Part shown: positions 53,746 through 63,518 of the stretch, piece by piece
Layout of the letters: every line of letters begins with the position of its first letter
Position numbering within the stretch: the first letter of the stretch is position 1
Source: Rhizobium halophilum
Lineage (GTDB): Bacteria; Pseudomonadota; Alphaproteobacteria; Rhizobiales; Rhizobiaceae
Direction: 5' to 3'
Assembly: GCF_021648825.1 (NCBI RefSeq)
Contig: NZ_JAKJHS010000001.1
Span: 186,001-250,000 of the forward strand
DNA: 64,000 nucleotides
The notes under the pieces: generated by a model
What the model was told of the DNA's origin: nothing
The model's database searches: none
What the model saw: only the letters and a program-made list of their open reading frames with translations
Translations under genes and position numbers: made by a program

Positions 53746-54777
53746 ATGAAGATCACCATCGTCACGGATGCCTGGCACCCTCAGGTCAACGGCGTCGTCC
53801 GATCAATCCAGAACACCAATCGGGAACTGGAGCGGATGGGCGTGGAGGTGAGCATGGTCACACCACAAACCTTCCGCAACGTCCCTTGTCCGACCTATCC
53901 GGAAATCCGCCTTTCCGTTGCCACCTACGGGCAGGTGGCACGCGAAATCGAACTCGCCGCGTCTGATGCCGTTCATATCGCGACCGAGGGTCCGCTCGGC
54001 ATCCTCGCCCGCCGTTGGTGCCTACGAAACGGCGTTGCCTTCTCGACCAGTTACCACACTCGCTTTCCCGAATATGTCGCTGCACGCTTCCCCGTGCCGA
54101 TCCCCTGGGTGCAGGCCTTCGTTCGCTGGTTCCACAATGCCGGCAACGGCTGCATGGTTGCGACTGCGAGCCTGGAGCGGGAACTCCTCAGGCTCGGCCT
54201 GCGCAACCTATTGCGCTGGAGCCGCGGCATCGACCAGACCTTGTTCTGCCCACTCCCGCCGGAGGAGAAGCCCTTCGGGTTGCCACGCCCGATCTTTCTC
54301 ACGGTCGGCCGGGTCTCAATGGAAAAGAACCTGCCGGCCTTTCTCGATCTCGACCTGCCTGGTTCCAAGATGGTCGTCGGCGACGGACCTGCCCGTGCCG
54401 ACCTGCAGCGCCGCTATCCGGACGTGCATTTTACCGGCCTGAAGACTGGCAAGGATCTCGCCCACGCCTATGCGCAAGCTGACGTCTTCGTCTTCCCCTC
54501 GCGCACCGATACGTTCGGCAACACCATTCTGGAAGCGCTGGCGAGCGGCGTTCCGGTGGCCGCCTATCCGGTGACCGGTCCGATCGACATCATCGAGCCC
54601 GGCAGCCGGGCAGGTGCCTTGCACGAGGATCTGCGCCAAGCCTGCCTTACGGCGCTCACCTGCTCGCGCGAAGACGCGCGCACCCTTGCCCGCACGTTCA
54701 CCTGGGAAGCCGCCTCGCGCCAGTTCCTCGACAACATCCGCATGTCGCAAAGCCATGTCGCTTTGCCGGCGCGATGA
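53746..54777 (+). CDS. Glycosyltransferase family 4, glycolipid-type
   Basis: 343 residues, GT-B fold. N-terminal domain opens TIVTDAWHPQVNGVVRSIQN, the typical start of lipid-directed GT4 enzymes; the donor-binding half has TVGRVSMEKNLPAFLDL, VGDGPARADLQRRY and FVFPSRTDTFGNTILEALAS (E-x7-E-like). Sequence resembles glycosyl-diacylglycerol synthases that rhizobia induce when phosphate is short (Agt-type in Agrobacterium); this assignment is from memory and from the PHO-box-like site. Cytoplasmic-face membrane enzyme. Confidence 0.83.
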   Translation: MKITIVTDAWHPQVNGVVRSIQNTNRELERMGVEVSMVTPQTFRNVPCPTYPEIRLSVATYGQVAREIELAASDAVHIATEGPLGILARRWCLRNGVAFSTSYHTRFPEYVAARFPVPIPWVQAFVRWFHNAGNGCMVATASLERELLRLGLRNLLRWSRGIDQTLFCPLPPEEKPFGLPRPIFLTVGRVSMEKNLPAFLDLDLPGSKMVVGDGPARADLQRRYPDVHFTGLKTGKDLAHAYAQADVFVFPSRTDTFGNTILEALASGVPVAAYPVTGPIDIIEPGSRAGALHEDLRQACLTALTCSREDARTLARTFTWEAASRQFLDNIRMSQSHVALPAR

Positions 54778-54810
54778 CTTGATCCCCGATCCGACACTCA
54801 GGCCGTTACG

Positions 54811-55443
54811 TTACTGCCTCTGTAGCGCCAGATGTGCACCCAGGCCGACCAGCACAGCCCCACCGGCCCGCTGCATCCAGATCTTCGCGTAGCGGGACGC
54901 CCGCAAGCGGCGTATCATCGCGCCGGCGAAGATAACGCAGACGACATCGGCAGACGTGAACAGCAGGTTGACCGCAGTTCCGAGGATGGCGAACTGCAGC
55001 CAGACCGGCAGAGCCGCGCCCGGGTCCACGAACTGCGGCAGGAAGGCAAGGAAGAACAAGGCCGTCTTCGGGTTCAGAACCTCGACGCGCACGCTCTGAA
55101 CAAACGCGCGCCGAACCGACGTCGGCTGGATAGCGTCAGCCGGGCCGGCACCGTCGTCACGAGCGCGCAGCATCGTGATGCCGAGCCAGATCAGATAGGC
55201 GGCACCCGCCAACTTGACGGCTGTGTAAAGCAACGGCACCGCATGGAAAACTAGCGACAGTCCGGCCGCGGCCGCAAGCACATGGACATAACAGCCGAGA
55301 TGGATCCCTAGAACGGCAGACAGTCCCGACCGCCTGCCCCAGGCAACCGTTTGCGCCGCGGCGTACAGCATCGCGGGTCCGGGGATGTACGCGAAAACAG
55401 CGGTGGTGATGAAGAAGGCGACCAGCGTGTCGATCGATGCCAT
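54811..55443 (-). CDS. LysE/RhtB-family amino acid exporter
   Basis: 210 residues with six hydrophobic segments and the family opening FAYIPGPAMLYAAAQTVAWG, then GIHLGCYVHVLAAAAGLS and VEVLNPKTALFFLAFLPQFV. It exports amino acids or homoserine-lactone-like molecules; the ligand is not visible. ATG 55443 has GGAG nine bases upstream. Same strand as der, which lies upstream of it. Confidence 0.9.
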   Translation of the reverse strand: MASIDTLVAFFITTAVFAYIPGPAMLYAAAQTVAWGRRSGLSAVLGIHLGCYVHVLAAAAGLSLVFHAVPLLYTAVKLAGAAYLIWLGITMLRARDDGAGPADAIQPTSVRRAFVQSVRVEVLNPKTALFFLAFLPQFVDPGAALPVWLQFAILGTAVNLLFTSADVVCVIFAGAMIRRLRASRYAKIWMQRAGGAVLVGLGAHLALQRQ

Positions 55444-55506
55444 GACAGGCTCCTGGGGCAGCCGATGCTTAACTTGATGCCTCAAGTCATTGAATCACCG
55501 TCTGCG

Positions 55507-56937
55507 CTAGCGACGCTTCTTCTTTGATTCGAATGGGTTTTCCGACGCCCGCAGGTGGATGCGGATCGGCACGCCGGGCATCTGGAAATCGGCGCGCAGT
55601 CCGTTCGTCAGATATCGCAGGTAATGTTCCGGCACCGCGTCAGGTCGCGTGCACGAGATCATGAAGGCTGGCGGACGGGCCTTTACCTGCGTCATGTATT
55701 TGAGCTTCAACCGGCGACCGGAAACGGCCGGTGGCGGATGCTGCACCTGCACGCCCTCCAGCCACTTGTTCAGCTTGGCCGTCGAGATGCGTTTGTTCCA
55801 CACCTTGTCGGTGTCGACGATGTTCTGCATCAGCTTGTCGAGGCCGTAGCCTGTCTGCCCGGAGATCGGCACGGCGCGGATACCGCGCGCCTGCGGCAGC
55901 AGCCGCTCGGTCTTCTCGCGCAAGTCCGCCAGCACCTCCTGAGGGTGTTCGACAAGATCCCATTTGTTGAAGGCAAGCACGGCGGCGCGACCCTCGCGCA
56001 GCACGAGATCGACAATCTGCAGGTCCTGCTTCTCGAAGGGGATAGTCGCATCGAAGACGATCACCACCGTCTCGGCAAACCGGATCGCCCGCAGCGCATC
56101 GGCAACGGACAGCTTTTCGAGCTTCTCCTGCACCCGCGCCTTGCGCCGCATGCCAGCCGTATCGAACATCTTGATAGTCCGGCCGCGCCAGTCCCATTCC
56201 ACCGAGATGGAATCGCGGGTGATGCCGGCTTCCGGCCCGGTCAGCAGACGATCCTCGCCGAGGAAACGGTTGATCAGCGTCGACTTGCCAGCATTCGGGC
56301 GTCCGACGATGGCGACGCGCAGCGGCTTCGTCTCGTCATAGGCCGCCTCGATCTCCTCGTCATCGTCGCCTTCCATTTCTCCGGTCGGGATGCTGACATC
56401 GGTGACCGCCTCCTCGTCCTCGTCGTCGCCAAAGGCTCGCTCCTCGCCGATCGCCTCGACGATCGCGTCGCGCAGGTCGATCATGCCCTGGCCGTGCTCG
56501 GCCGAGATCGGCACCGGCTCGCCGAGCCCCAGTGTAAAGGCGTCGTAGAATCCGCCATCGGATCCACGGGCTTCTGATTTGTTGGCGACCAGTACCACCG
56601 GCTTGCCGCTTCGGCGCAAGAGTTCGCCGAAGGTCTTGTCGAGCGGCGTCAGGCCCATCTTGGCGTCGACGACGAAGAGCGTCAGGTCCGCCTCGCCGAT
56701 GGCCATCTCGGTCTGCGCCCGCATCCGGCCTTCCAGCGTGTCCGGTCCAGTCTCTTCGAGGCCGGCCGTATCGATGATGGTGAAACGCAGGTCGACGAGT
56801 TTGGCGTCGCCGGGGCGCCGGTCTCGTGTGACGCCTGGCGTGTCGTCCACCAGGGCGAGCTTCTTGCCCACCAGCCGGTTGAACAGCGTGGACTTGCCGA
56901 CGTTGGGACGTCCGACGATCGCGACGGTGAAGCTCAT
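55507..56937 (-). CDS. der: Ribosome-assembly GTPase Der (EngA)
   Basis: 476 residues: two tandem G domains and a C-terminal KH-like domain. G1 motifs are [16 protein letters not shown] and [20 protein letters not shown] occurs in [12 protein letters not shown] and [16 protein letters not shown] and NKWD are the G4 motifs. An acidic linker ([21 protein letters not shown]) joins the G domains. It is essential for 50S subunit maturation. AAGGA precedes the ATG; the YfgM-like gene is 34 bases upstream on the same strand. Confidence 0.97.
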   Translation of the reverse strand: MSFTVAIVGRPNVGKSTLFNRLVGKKLALVDDTPGVTRDRRPGDAKLVDLRFTIIDTAGLEETGPDTLEGRMRAQTEMAIGEADLTLFVVDAKMGLTPLDKTFGELLRRSGKPVVLVANKSEARGSDGGFYDAFTLGLGEPVPISAEHGQGMIDLRDAIVEAIGEERAFGDDEDEEAVTDVSIPTGEMEGDDDEEIEAAYDETKPLRVAIVGRPNAGKSTLINRFLGEDRLLTGPEAGITRDSISVEWDWRGRTIKMFDTAGMRRKARVQEKLEKLSVADALRAIRFAETVVIVFDATIPFEKQDLQIVDLVLREGRAAVLAFNKWDLVEHPQEVLADLREKTERLLPQARGIRAVPISGQTGYGLDKLMQNIVDTDKVWNKRISTAKLNKWLEGVQVQHPPPAVSGRRLKLKYMTQVKARPPAFMISCTRPDAVPEHYLRYLTNGLRADFQMPGVPIRIHLRASENPFESKKKRR

Positions 56938-56971
56938 GCGTCTGTTCCTTCAGCCCTTCCCGAAGCGGGAA

Positions 56972-57643
56972 TTAGGGCGCCTTGCCGGATGCGGCGATGT
57001 TGTCGAGCATGATCTGCGCGCGATTGGCGACGTTGCGCGGAGCGGCCGCGTCGTCAACGATTGCCTGGAACCACTCCTTGGCGCGCACCATGTCATCGGC
57101 CCTGTAGGAAGACAGGCCCAGCGCCTCGCGTGCCGAATTGCGCAGCGCATGATTCTCACTGGTGAGCACCTCGGCCTGCGCCGAGACTTCTTCATAGGTG
57201 CCGGTATCGATCAGCAGCCAGGCCGCGCGAAGCCGCGCCACGTCGCGCATCGCGTCGGGGGCGGCGCCGTTCTCCGCAACTTCCCCGAAGGCCGCAACGG
57301 CACCCGCCGTGTCATCCTTCTGCGCCATAACGGAAGCCGCACGCATCTGCGCCAGTACCGGATAGGAGCCGCTGCCGTCTTCTGCCAGGGCCTGGAAGGC
57401 GGCGAGCGCCTCGTCGTGCTTGCCCTCCTCGGCGAGCCGAAGGGCAGCGAGGAATCGGTCGCCCGAGACCGATGCGTTGCGCGCTTCCCAGTATTCATAG
57501 CCGCGATAGCCGGCCGTGGCGAGGACGATCAGGATAGCGACCCCGATGATGATCTTGCCGTAGCGGCTCCAGGCTGTCCTGAACTGGTCGGAACGGAGTT
57601 CCTCGTTCACCTCGCGGATAAAGCTGTCGTTGTCTTGCGCCAT
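56972..57643 (-). CDS. YfgM-like TPR membrane protein
   Basis: 223 residues: short cytoplasmic N-terminus (FIREVNEELRSDQFRTAWSR), one transmembrane helix (IIIGVAILIVLATAGYRGYE) and a periplasmic TPR-like domain (GKHDEALAAFQALAEDG). This is the layout of YfgM, a SecYEG-associated chaperone partner. Enterobacteria also carry yfgM just upstream of der, here without bamB between them. ATG 57643 has GGAGACTGG upstream. Confidence 0.87.
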   Translation of the reverse strand: MAQDNDSFIREVNEELRSDQFRTAWSRYGKIIIGVAILIVLATAGYRGYEYWEARNASVSGDRFLAALRLAEEGKHDEALAAFQALAEDGSGSYPVLAQMRAASVMAQKDDTAGAVAAFGEVAENGAAPDAMRDVARLRAAWLLIDTGTYEEVSAQAEVLTSENHALRNSAREALGLSSYRADDMVRAKEWFQAIVDDAAAPRNVANRAQIMLDNIAASGKAP

Positions 57644-57800
57644 TCCAGTCTCCGGCCCCCGTCGGCCCATCATGCGGAAAAGCGCCTTCTAGAGCCTTTC
57701 CCGGCAAAAGGGAACCGTGTCTGTGCTCTCCTTGGCTTCGCCGCAATCGCGCCACACAAGGGTCCGCCGACCTTTGCCAAACCTTCTTTGCACGGTGTTC

Positions 57801-58790
57801 ATGTTTCTCCGCATTTTCCTGAGCCTTTTCCTTTGCATGCCGATGTCTGCCCTCGCCGAAGAAGCGCGGCCATCAAAGCCGAAGCAGTTGCTCCTCGTCT
57901 CCTTCGACGGCGCCGGCGACAACACGCTCTGGCAGCGCAGCCGCGACTTTGCCCGCAAGGCCAACATCCGCTTTACCTATTTCCTTTCCTGCGCACTCGT
58001 TATCGCAAAGCCCGATGCTGCAGCCTACAAAGGCCCGTATCACAAGGCGGGCCGTTCCAATATCGGTTTTGCCCAAAGTCGCGAGGAATCGCGCACCCGG
58101 CTGGCCCATGTCTGGCAGGCGCATCTGGAAGGTCACGAGATCGCCAGCCACACCTGCGGCCACTTCGACGGCGCCGATTGGTCGCAAGCCGACTGGACCA
58201 AGGAGATGACGACTTTCCGCTCCGTCCTCTCCGGCGCTTGGACAGCCAACGATGCAGCAAAGGACGAGCCGGATGGCTGGAGATCATTTGTTGACAACGG
58301 CATCCGCGGTTTCCGTGCCCCCTATCTTTCCGTACCGGACACGCTGTTTGCGGCGGAGAAGCAGGCGGGCTTCCTCTACGACGCAAGCACCGTCACCCGC
58401 GGACCTGAGGCCCCTGTGGAAAAGGGTGGTGTCATCCGCTTCGGTCTGCCGCTGATCCCGGAAGGGCCGAAGCAGCGCCCGATCATCGCGATGGACTACA
58501 ATCTCTTCATCCGCCATTCCGCAGGCGTCGAAAATCCCAGCCGATCGGTTGAGTTCGGGGAACGCGCCTATGCCGCCTTCCGCGCCGCCTTCGACCGCCA
58601 ATACGAAGGTGACCGCGTTCCCCTCCAGATCGGCCTGCACTTCGTCAAGATGAACGCCGGAGCCTATTGGCGGGCTATGGAGCGGTTGGCGGCGGAGGTC
58701 TGCAGCCTGCCGGATGTCGCCTGCGTGACGTATGGGGAGGCGATGGAAGTGCTTGAGGACCGCCGGGTGCAGGAGAGTTCGGGGCTGTAG
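57801..58790 (+). CDS. Exported polysaccharide deacetylase-fold protein (NodB-like)
   Basis: 329 residues with signal peptide (MFLRIFLSLFLCMPMSALA). NodB-homology motifs: LLLVSFDGAGDNTLW (motif 1, with the second Asp of TFDD changed to Gly-Ala), GHEIASHTCGHFDG (motif 2, S-x-x-x-x-H metal site: HTCGH), and GFRAPYLS (motif 3, R-x-P-Y). The catalytic base Asp is retained while the metal-binding Asp of motif 1 is not obvious, so activity is uncertain. Divergent from the YfgM-like gene. Confidence 0.85.
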   Translation: MFLRIFLSLFLCMPMSALAEEARPSKPKQLLLVSFDGAGDNTLWQRSRDFARKANIRFTYFLSCALVIAKPDAAAYKGPYHKAGRSNIGFAQSREESRTRLAHVWQAHLEGHEIASHTCGHFDGADWSQADWTKEMTTFRSVLSGAWTANDAAKDEPDGWRSFVDNGIRGFRAPYLSVPDTLFAAEKQAGFLYDASTVTRGPEAPVEKGGVIRFGLPLIPEGPKQRPIIAMDYNLFIRHSAGVENPSRSVEFGERAYAAFRAAFDRQYEGDRVPLQIGLHFVKMNAGAYWRAMERLAAEVCSLPDVACVTYGEAMEVLEDRRVQESSGL

Positions 58791-58860
58791 AGACGGCTTG
58801 CAAAGACTCTTGCGCGCGAACGTCAGTCGTTGCTAGCATTGCCCCTCGAGGAGACGTGCC

Positions 58861-59160
58861 ATGAGCGGCAGGAATTTCAGCATCACGCAGCATGTCAGCG
58901 ACTTCGTTGATCGTGAAGTGGCCTCTGGCAGACATCGGAGCGCCAGCGAGGTGGTCACTGAAGCGCTCAGACGTTACGAAGACGACATCAACGCAGAGAT
59001 GTCTGATCTGGCGGTGATCGCGGAGGCTGCGCGAAATGGTGAAGCGGCGATCGATGGCGGCGATTTTACCCTGATAAGCGGCAAAGACGGATCTAAAGAG
59101 CTTCTCGAGCGTCTGAACACGAACTTTGCCCGGAAGCAAACCCTCCCAGGCAATGGCTAA
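58861..59160 (+). CDS. parD: ParD-family antitoxin
   Basis: 99 residues. N-terminal ribbon-helix-helix (FSITQHVSDFVDREVASGRH, RSASEVVTEALRRYED) binds DNA; the acidic C-terminal part would wrap the toxin. It overlaps the toxin gene by eight bases, as in most parDE operons. Confidence 0.9.
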   Translation: MSGRNFSITQHVSDFVDREVASGRHRSASEVVTEALRRYEDDINAEMSDLAVIAEAARNGEAAIDGGDFTLISGKDGSKELLERLNTNFARKQTLPGNG

Positions 59161-59533
59161 TTATCGACTTTCAGCCTTTGCGCTGGAACAGATCGGCGAA
59201 ATTCTCGAACGAAGCCAAGAGGAATTCAGCCCCCCACCCCGCGAACGCTACGCGGCTCTTCTCGTTACCGCTATGCAGGATGCCGCCGATGATCCGCACC
59301 GCCCGACTGTTTCCTGGAGAACCATACCTTCTGGAAAGGTCGGCATCTACCACATCCGGAACAGCCGAAAGCGTGTGCCCGATCCTGTCGGTCCGGTCGG
59401 CGAGCCACGCCACTATCTCATCTTCCGGCTGGGTGCGGACGATCTTATTGATATCCTCGGCTTCATCCATGACAGCATGCTGTTCAGCCGCGCATTTCGG
59501 CGGGTGACGAGGAAAGGCGTCCAGCCGGAGTGA
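59153..59533 (+). CDS. parE: ParE/RelE-superfamily toxin
   Basis: 126 residues, slightly longer than the usual 95-105. MANYRLSAFALEQIGEILE opening, ERYAALLVTAMQDAADDP and the central RTIPSGKVGIYHIRNSRK, ending with LIDILGFIHDSMLFSRAFRR. The IDILGFIHDSM stretch corresponds to the C-terminal strand of ParE toxins, which poison DNA gyrase. ATG 59153 lies inside the antitoxin gene. Confidence 0.87.
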   Translation: MANYRLSAFALEQIGEILERSQEEFSPPPRERYAALLVTAMQDAADDPHRPTVSWRTIPSGKVGIYHIRNSRKRVPDPVGPVGEPRHYLIFRLGADDLIDILGFIHDSMLFSRAFRRVTRKGVQPE

Positions 59534-59923
59534 GCGCACCGCCTCGGCAACCATACAACCGAGCGATCATGAGCTTTCGCGAGAGTGAACGTTTCAATTC
59601 CACATAAATGTTTTTCACCTTCAACTTCCGAGGCTTGGCTGCCGGTCACACTGTATTTCGTCCCCCTCCCCGCCGTAGTGCGCGACAATGCGTGCGTCAT
59701 CGGACGGGAACGCCGGGTCGCGAACCGGCTAGCACCCCTGGCCAAGGGCTCGGCGCCGGTGATGCTGCAATGACCGCCGCGGCAGCAGGGAAACGCCGCA
59801 GCGGAAACGGCAGCCGGGGCAGGCGGAACGCCTGAAACACCAACCCCGAACGACAACCGCCTGCCCCCCTTCCCGTCATCCCCGCGCGGCTTTCGCCGGC
59901 GCGGCCAAAACGGCTGCTTGTCT
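59534..59923. other. 390-base region without a recognised gene
   Basis: Holds only short ORFs without ribosome binding sites, such as a 21-codon basic one at 59770-59835. Near 59882-59904 CCGCGCGGC and GCCGGCGCGG form a hairpin downstream of bacA on the minus strand, a possible weak terminator. No promoter or repeat is seen otherwise. Confidence 0.5.
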
Positions 59924-61195
59924 CTAGGTCGGACGGTCCGCTTCCATCTCGCCGCCCATCGCCTCGCGCTGCAGGTAATGCTCGTCGATTTCCGGCAGCG
60001 GCTCGTTTTCGATCGCCTTCTCGAAAGACTGCAGGCGCTTGTAGATCGACAAAAGCTCAACGATCGTCGGCCAGGAGGTCACTAGGTATTGGAACGAGTT
60101 GCTCACTTGTCCAAAGGCAGTCGCGATCTGCTGATAGATGCCGTACGTGATCCTTCCGGAAACGATCGTCGGCACCAGCATGAAGGTCAGAAACAATGTG
60201 TCCGCCTGAAAATAAACCGAGCGGACCGCGTTGAAGTAGAGATAGTGGAAATAGAGGGTAAAGTAGTTGCGGCGGACATTATCGAAGAGCTCAGTGACCG
60301 TGACGGGCTCCGCCCGGTTCTCATGGTCCTCGCCATAAACCAGTTCCTTTCGGTAGGCCGCTTCGACCCGCTGATTGCGAAATTCTAAACCAGGCAGTCT
60401 GATGCCGACGAGCGCAAGAAGAAAGGTCCCGAATACCGACCAGAGAAGCGCCAGCCATAAGAGGCTGTGTGGAATGGCGCCGATGATGGGCAGTTCCGTG
60501 ACATACGAAGAGAGCGCCAGGAGGATCGGCAAAAATGCGATCAGGTTCATGACGGCATCGATCAGGCTGACGCCAAGCCCCTCCGTCGTTGCCGCAAAAC
60601 GCATCGTGTCTTCCTGAACACGTTGCGAGGCGCCTTCAATGTGGCGCAGCCGCCGCCACATCGACATGTAGTGCTCGTTCATCGCGGTGCGCCAGCGGAA
60701 GATATAGTGGCTGACGAAGAAGCGGACCACGACGAAAACGATCACGTTGAGAAAGGCGATTCCGCAGAAAAGGATCATCAGGTCGTAGAAATCTTGATTG
60801 GTGACGCCCGGTTGCCCCGTCAGGGCATTCTGCAGCAGGTCTCCGAAGGGTCTCCGCCAGTTGTTGATCGCGACCGATACCTGCACGCCGAAATAGGTCG
60901 TGAACAGAATGAACGCGGACCCCCATAGCGACCAAATCTTCCACCTGTGATCACCGGCACGCAGGTGCCAGAAGCCACAGAACGCGACAATCACGACGCT
61001 GAAGTACATATAGAACCAGAGATAATCCGGCGTGACGAAGAAGCCGAGATTGATCGACGGGGTCTCGGGCGCCACCATGCCGAGAGAAGCCCCGTAATCG
61101 GAAAAGAACCCATACCAGAACGCCACGGCCAATGCCGACCATATGACAAGGGAGAGAAACAACAGCTTGGGTTGGGGAAAGAAGGACTTGAACAC
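59924..61195 (-). CDS. bacA: SbmA/BacA-type peptide antibiotic transporter
   Basis: 423 residues with about seven to eight membrane segments; full match to the SbmA/BacA family: FYGF-type opening ([20 protein letters not shown]), [60 protein letters not shown] and the end with [20 protein letters not shown]. Rhizobial BacA imports NCR-type plant peptides and affects very-long-chain fatty acids of lipid A; it is needed for chronic infection in some hosts. GTG start at 61195, without a strong ribosome binding site. Confidence 0.95.
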   Translation of the reverse strand: MFKSFFPQPKLLFLSLVIWSALAVAFWYGFFSDYGASLGMVAPETPSINLGFFVTPDYLWFYMYFSVVIVAFCGFWHLRAGDHRWKIWSLWGSAFILFTTYFGVQVSVAINNWRRPFGDLLQNALTGQPGVTNQDFYDLMILFCGIAFLNVIVFVVVRFFVSHYIFRWRTAMNEHYMSMWRRLRHIEGASQRVQEDTMRFAATTEGLGVSLIDAVMNLIAFLPILLALSSYVTELPIIGAIPHSLLWLALLWSVFGTFLLALVGIRLPGLEFRNQRVEAAYRKELVYGEDHENRAEPVTVTELFDNVRRNYFTLYFHYLYFNAVRSVYFQADTLFLTFMLVPTIVSGRITYGIYQQIATAFGQVSNSFQYLVTSWPTIVELLSIYKRLQSFEKAIENEPLPEIDEHYLQREAMGGEMEADRPT

Positions 61196-61320
61196 GTGGA
61201 CAGCACTCGTTTGCGCAGTTGTGGCCGTAATTGGCCGGCGGTGGTGGCGGCAAACTAGGGCAGAACTGTGTGAGCAGCAACGCTAGGATGGCAGTCTTAC
61301 CCAATTGTAATCTGGGCTCG

Positions 61321-62499
61321 TTAGACTCTCGCATGAGGGAGGAGCGGGAATACCAACAGTGCCGAGAGCGCAAGCGCGGCTCCGGCGATTGCGGTGGGCA
61401 AGACGAAGCTACCGCTCCCCTCCGCCAGCCAGCCTGCCACCAGCGGCCCTACGATCTGCCCGGCACCGAACGCCGCCGTCATGATCGCCAGCGCCCGTCT
61501 CGGACTTTCCGGCGAGAGCAGCCGAACCAGTTGCAGCCCGTAGGCGGTCACCGCCATGAAGGTAAGGCCGAGGAAGAGCCCGCCCAAGAGCGCGCCGGCG
61601 ACCGGCGGCAGGAGCACCGAGGCCAGCACGCCGATCGCTTCCAGCACGATGCAGGCCAGATAGGTCGCCGCAAGCCCCACGCGGCGCACCAGCAGCCGCC
61701 AGGCGATGAGAGAAAGGGCCGCTGCGGCTCCGGTGACGAACCAGGCGAGGAATTCCACCGCCGGACCCGCGGATGTCGAGCGAGCGATTGCGACGAGGAA
61801 GGTCGCGGTGATCACATAACCGAAGCCGAACAGGCCGTAGGAGAGCGTCAGAAGAACGAGCGGCCGGTCCCAGGAAAGCGCCGGCTCGCGCACCGGCGCC
61901 GATCCAGTAGCCGGCCTCGGCAGAAGCCGCGCAACCACCGCCACCATAACCGCCGCAAAGATCGCGCTGCCGATCCAGCTTATCCGCCAGCCATGGGCGC
62001 CGTCGCCGGCAATGACGTTGATGACAAAGACGAGCGCCGAGGACAGCGCGATGCCGAAGCCGACGCCGCCGAAATGCAGAAGCGGCACAGCCTCGCTCTG
62101 AGCTCCGTGCGGTAGCACGATCGAGGAGGTGAAGACCATCGCGAAGGCGCTGGCGAGACCGGCCAGGAAGCGGATGACGAGGAAGGCTGTGAGGCTACCC
62201 ATCACCGCCATGGCCGCCAGCAGCACCGCCGTGGCGAGCAGCCCGAGGAGCGCCACCCGCCGCTCCCTGCCCGCCGCCCAGCCGAAACTGGAAAGGATCG
62301 CGCCAGCAAGGTAGCCAACGAAGTTCGCACCTGCGATCAGGCCGGCATCGGCCGCCGAAAGCGAAGCGCCCTCCATCATGCCGGGCAGGATCGGCGTATA
62401 GACGAAGCGCCCGAACCCCATGGCCGCCGCCATCGCAACCGCCCCGCCGAGGCCGACAAGGATGGGCGAGGATACGGGCGGGACGGAGCGGCGGATCAT
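61321..62499 (-). CDS. YbfB/YjiJ-family MFS transporter
   Basis: 392 residues, 12 hydrophobic segments. The first is GLGGAVAMAAAMGFGRFVYT with the family motif G-x-G-R-F-x-Y-T-P-I-L-P; later GANFVGYLAGAILSSFGWAA and YGLFGFGYVITATFLVAIAR. No substrate known. ATG 62499 is chosen by the alignment of this motif to the family start. Divergent from the Mn-catalase gene. Confidence 0.88.
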   Translation of the reverse strand: MIRRSVPPVSSPILVGLGGAVAMAAAMGFGRFVYTPILPGMMEGASLSAADAGLIAGANFVGYLAGAILSSFGWAAGRERRVALLGLLATAVLLAAMAVMGSLTAFLVIRFLAGLASAFAMVFTSSIVLPHGAQSEAVPLLHFGGVGFGIALSSALVFVINVIAGDGAHGWRISWIGSAIFAAVMVAVVARLLPRPATGSAPVREPALSWDRPLVLLTLSYGLFGFGYVITATFLVAIARSTSAGPAVEFLAWFVTGAAAALSLIAWRLLVRRVGLAATYLACIVLEAIGVLASVLLPPVAGALLGGLFLGLTFMAVTAYGLQLVRLLSPESPRRALAIMTAAFGAGQIVGPLVAGWLAEGSGSFVLPTAIAGAALALSALLVFPLLPHARV

Positions 62500-62684
62500 G
62501 GCTCGGTTATTGCACCGCAGCCGGAAGCACACAAACGCGCAAAATTGATCCAGCGATGCATCCCGCTGATGCGTCCCCCTCTGAAAGGCTCACGGCTAGC
62601 AAAAGGTCGGCCGGTGCAACTTTCGGAGGAACAATAACTATGGGCTCTTGTTCGGCACCCGTCCCCAACATGAAGGAGAGAATC

Positions 62685-63509
62685 ATGTTCTACACAGACG
62701 GAAAGCTGCAATACCCGGTGCGCGTCGAAAATCCCGATCCACTGTTCGCCCGCGCCCTGCAGCAGGCGATCGGCGGCGTCGAAGGCGAGATACGCGTGGC
62801 GATGCAGTATTTCTTCCAGGCCTGCGGTGCCCGCGGCAATCCGAAATTCCGTGATCTGCTGATGAACACGGCCGCCGAAGAACTCGGGCATATCGAGATG
62901 CTGGCGACGGCCGTCGCGATGAACCTCGAAGGCGCCCCGCTGAGCCTCAAGGAAGAAGTTGCCGGTGATCCGGTCGGCGGCGCCGTCCTGGGCGGCCTGA
63001 ACCTGAAGAACCTGCTCTCGGCCGGCCTTTCCGCCATGCCGATCGACTCCGACGGCGTTCCCTTCAACATGTCGCACATCTATGCAAGCGGTAACATTGC
63101 TGCCGACATGTCGGCCAATGTCACTGCGGAATCGACCGGCCGAATCCTGGCGGTACGCCTCTACAACATGACCAACGACCCCGGCATGAAGGACATGCTC
63201 TCCTTCCTCATCGCGCGCGACACGATGCACCAGAACCAGTGGCTGGCGGCGCTCCAAGAACTGGGCGGCCACGAAGAAGTGTTCCCGATCCCCAACAGCT
63301 TTCCGCAGGAACAGGAAAACCAGGACTTCAGCTACGTCTTCCTCGGCTTCCAGAACGACGGCAGCGAGCCGGTCCAGGGGCGCTGGACGGAAGGCCAGTC
63401 AATCGACGGCAATGGTTCGTTCTCCAGCCGCCCGATGCAGCCGCTCGGCGAAAAGCCGAATCTCGGCCGCGCCAAGCCCAACAGCGGCGCCCAGGCCGAA
63501 CAGCTCTAG
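62685..63509 (+). CDS. Manganese catalase
   Basis: 274 residues, dinuclear Mn catalase. Ligands in order: Glu in GGVEGEIRVAMQYFFQA, Glu and His in TAAEELGHIEM, Glu in NVTAESTGRILAVRL and His in ARDTMHQNQWL. It breaks down H2O2 without heme, useful when iron is short or heme catalase is blocked. AAGGAGAGAATC precedes the ATG at 62685; an in-frame upstream stretch has no similarity. It forms an operon with the HIRAN-domain gene nine bases downstream. Confidence 0.96.
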   Translation: MFYTDGKLQYPVRVENPDPLFARALQQAIGGVEGEIRVAMQYFFQACGARGNPKFRDLLMNTAAEELGHIEMLATAVAMNLEGAPLSLKEEVAGDPVGGAVLGGLNLKNLLSAGLSAMPIDSDGVPFNMSHIYASGNIAADMSANVTAESTGRILAVRLYNMTNDPGMKDMLSFLIARDTMHQNQWLAALQELGGHEEVFPIPNSFPQEQENQDFSYVFLGFQNDGSEPVQGRWTEGQSIDGNGSFSSRPMQPLGEKPNLGRAKPNSGAQAEQL

Positions 63510-63518
63510 GAGGGCGAC

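Noticed and set aside
59770..59835. 21-codon basic ORF in the parE-bacA gap
   Set aside because: No ribosome binding site, low-complexity composition.
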